A DNA stretch of 64,000 nt, taken from contig OX344757.2 of the NCBI GenBank assembly GCA_947034885.2, forward strand, positions 3,472,001 to 3,536,000. Reading direction: 5' to 3'. Source of the DNA: Thuidium tamariscinum (Eukaryota > Streptophyta > Bryopsida > Hypnales > Thuidiaceae). Positions 62,201 to 64,000 of the stretch are shown here, piece by piece. Every line of letters starts with the position of its first letter. Position 1 is the stretch's first letter. The notes beneath the pieces were generated by a model, which did not search any database, had not been told where the DNA came from, and saw only the letters and a program-made list of their open reading frames with translations. The position numbers and the translations under genes were made by a program.

Positions 62201-64000
62201 GAGAAGAGATATTGAATAGTAGTCATGTTTCTCGATCTCGCTGAAGTATGTAATGTGGTATTAGGTTCTCAACAATTGCCTGCTACTTATTATTGCCATT
62301 ATCTCTTCAAGGAGCAGTAATGTTGCATTTTTTGATTACCTATGATTTGCGTAACCGATGGAGTGCTCACTAAACCATGGTTTGGTTGACTACAGTAGCA
62401 GATACAAAAATGGTTGCAGCATTTGGCGCATGGAAAATGCTGCAGGGTCTTTTTATGCACATTTTTCGACAACCCCTCCGTCACGGCCACTCACGCATGA
62501 GCTTAGTGAGACTCTCATAAGGACAGTATCTCACATTGTCATGGATGCGGATAGACCTGTCATGGATGCAGATAAACCTGGTTTGGCATCTAATCAATCT
62601 AAGTTGAAAAGATTGCCAAGTGCCAACCCACGCATTGATTCTGTGGCTAGTGGGAGGAACACAACGGGTCGTTATTTGATCACAACTCCGCAATTTGAGC
62701 GTTTGTGGTGGGACAAAGGTTCAGAGTTTCGCCCTCCGGCATCCATTTGGCGGCCTATTGTTCCCTCTGGCTACGCCATTGTAGGGGATTGCCTAGTTCG
62801 AGGGTATATAATTTCTCTCTCCTTTTTTTGTTAAGCCTGCGCTCAGCGAAAGCAGCCTAGATGAATTGAAATCTAATGTTTGTATGAGTCACTCTGGTTT
62901 ACAATCTCATATTGTGGCGGGAGATTTAACGCTTTTCGATTTGACCTTTACCAAACGTTCCTTTAGTTGTGTTCGATCTTGTTTGCTATGAATCCTCAGC
63001 TTGTAGCTGGTCCATACCTTATTACTAGTCTATTTTGTATGTTGATATTCGTCAATAATCTAATTTGGAAACGGGGTGTCCCTAGGAAGTACCAAAGTTT
63101 ATAATTACGTGGAGACAAAGTGATAAGAAGATTCTCATTGTTTTTTTGGCAGGTTGGAGCCGCCTAGTGTTGGCGTTGCCTTGCGTGATGATAATACTGG
63201 TCGCCTTGCAAAACCAATGCGTTATCTTCAACGTATGCATACCTCTGGAAGAGGCTTTGAAGATGCTGTTGTTTGGTTTCCGGTAGCTCCAGTTGGCTAT
63301 GTCACGATTGGCTGTGTTGTCACGAAATCGCAAGAGATGCCCTCCCTTGATCTGATGCGTTGCTTGCGCGTCGATCTGGTCATCCCATCACGGCTTTCCA
63401 AGCCGGCAGTGTGGTCTTTGTCTTCAGAACGGAGTCTGAATTCAGTGTGGAGCATGTCTGGAGCTCGTGGAGGTTACAGCTGCAGCATGTGGAGAGTAGA
63501 AAATCAGGTTTATCATTTCTTCACGTGTTATTGAGTGCGGGTTCATTGTATGAACCCTGTGTGGCTTTACGAATCGTACCTGATAGCAGCCGTTGGGACT
63601 CGCTTTTAGATATTGGCTACCTGATGCAATGTGCTGTATTCAGACTTTGTCACAATCAGAGGGCTCGCTGCTCATATTATTCATCTGGCTATGATTCAGG
63701 CCAACACCTTCTTTGCAAGGCCTGATTCGAAGTGCCCACCAGGGCGGATGGCATATGCTTTAGCTGATGGGAAGAAGACAGCACGGGACAAATTATCAGT
63801 AGAGATCAAGATTGGGCGAATCTCTGCCACTATATTCGATGACATGGGTGGCTTGGTATGTTAACTGTGTCTTTTTGTGAGATCTATCACATATAGGTAA
63901 CCTATTTGGTGAGGTGGTTTGCAAATATTAATCTATTGTGTTTCGATTCTATTTAGATGACGCCACTTGTCAACACGACAATAACGAACATAAACCTTGC
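44229..64000 (+). CDS. VPS13: Plant VPS13 bridge-like lipid-transfer protein, 5' part, 43 exons, runs off window
   Basis: VPS13 proteins are rod-shaped channels moving bulk lipid between membranes at contact sites. Exons: 44229-44243, 45136-45217, 45761-45864, 46026-46121, 46302-46349, 46617-46676, 46896-46999, 47350-47467, 47785-47886, 48146-48346, 48591-48751, 48941-49099, 49297-49392, 49611-50001, 50294-50407, 50633-50728, 51085-51152, 51628-51751, 52306-52551, 52845-53063, 53242-53351, 53538-53634, 53873-53971, 54175-54357, 54513-54584, 54998-55501, 55943-56263, 56518-56649, 56933-57046, 57180-57364, 57736-57844, 58105-58248, 58356-58670, 58896-59540, 59690-59917, 60385-60485, 61036-61331, 61619-61703, 61834-62154, 62396-62803, 63153-63507, 63700-63855, 63957-64000 (partial). 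Frame closes at every junction: 2,542 codons so far. The chorein N terminus is MFEAH then VLHLLRLYLGEYVRGLS. Also visible: NLKISITNLHIRYED, ERLAVYHDPGSTPWE, HFSPARYHRLM, a PH domain (about 858-970; TYLYILES, SVTGKQVMEVP) and four WxPxAPxGY repeats (about 2090-2410). The PH domain fits the plant VPS13 type of Arabidopsis At4g17140. The C-terminal VAB and ATG2-like parts lie beyond the window. Confidence 0.95.

Noticed and set aside
1..64000. tRNA, rRNA, CRISPR or bacterial-style operon features
   Set aside because: None seen; the genes have introns and the context is a plant nuclear genome.

Overview
The window looks like nuclear DNA of a land plant, most likely a moss or another early-diverging lineage; the species is not resolved. 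Four multi-exon genes have GT..AG introns and encode land-plant-type proteins. They sit as moderately GC-rich islands in very AT-rich, repeat-filled DNA. A decayed Ty3/gypsy chromovirus ending in a chromodomain is also present, a type known from moss genomes.

Layout: 1-11.4 kb is AT-rich intergenic DNA with two hairpin-forming inverted repeats, a tandem pair of TIR elements and a TTAA-flanked element. 11.9-18.2 kb (minus) is a complete WAPL cohesin-release gene with 14 coding exons (931 aa), followed by its upstream region to about 19.4 kb. 19.5-21.1 kb is a tandem array of about 260-bp units with CAAA-rich tails, interrupted by a small TTAA element whose empty site can be read in the neighbouring units. 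21-28.5 kb is AT-rich and holds MITE-like elements and a 2.5-kb LTR retrotransposon remnant. 29.0-30.8 kb (plus) is a p24-delta cargo receptor gene (207 aa). It lies tail-to-tail with a gene at 31.1-36.5 kb (minus) for an unrecognised 1,045-aa coiled-coil protein with tryptophan motifs resembling Sfi1/centrin-binding repeats. 37.4-43.2 kb is again AT-rich with dispersed elements. 44.2-64.0 kb (plus) is the 5' part (43 exons, about 2,542 residues) of a giant plant VPS13 lipid-transfer protein with an internal PH domain; it runs off the window.

The four genes are unrelated housekeeping or structural genes (sister-chromatid cohesion, ER-Golgi trafficking, a probable cytoskeletal coiled-coil protein, bulk lipid transfer at contact sites), so no operon-like logic is expected. 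Exon models were built by hand from splice signals, reading-frame phase and remembered family sequence. All coding lengths close in phase, but no transcript evidence was available. The strongest leads are the piggyBac-like TTAA elements, the unrecognised coiled-coil gene, the two long hairpins and the tandem CAAA-tailed repeat.
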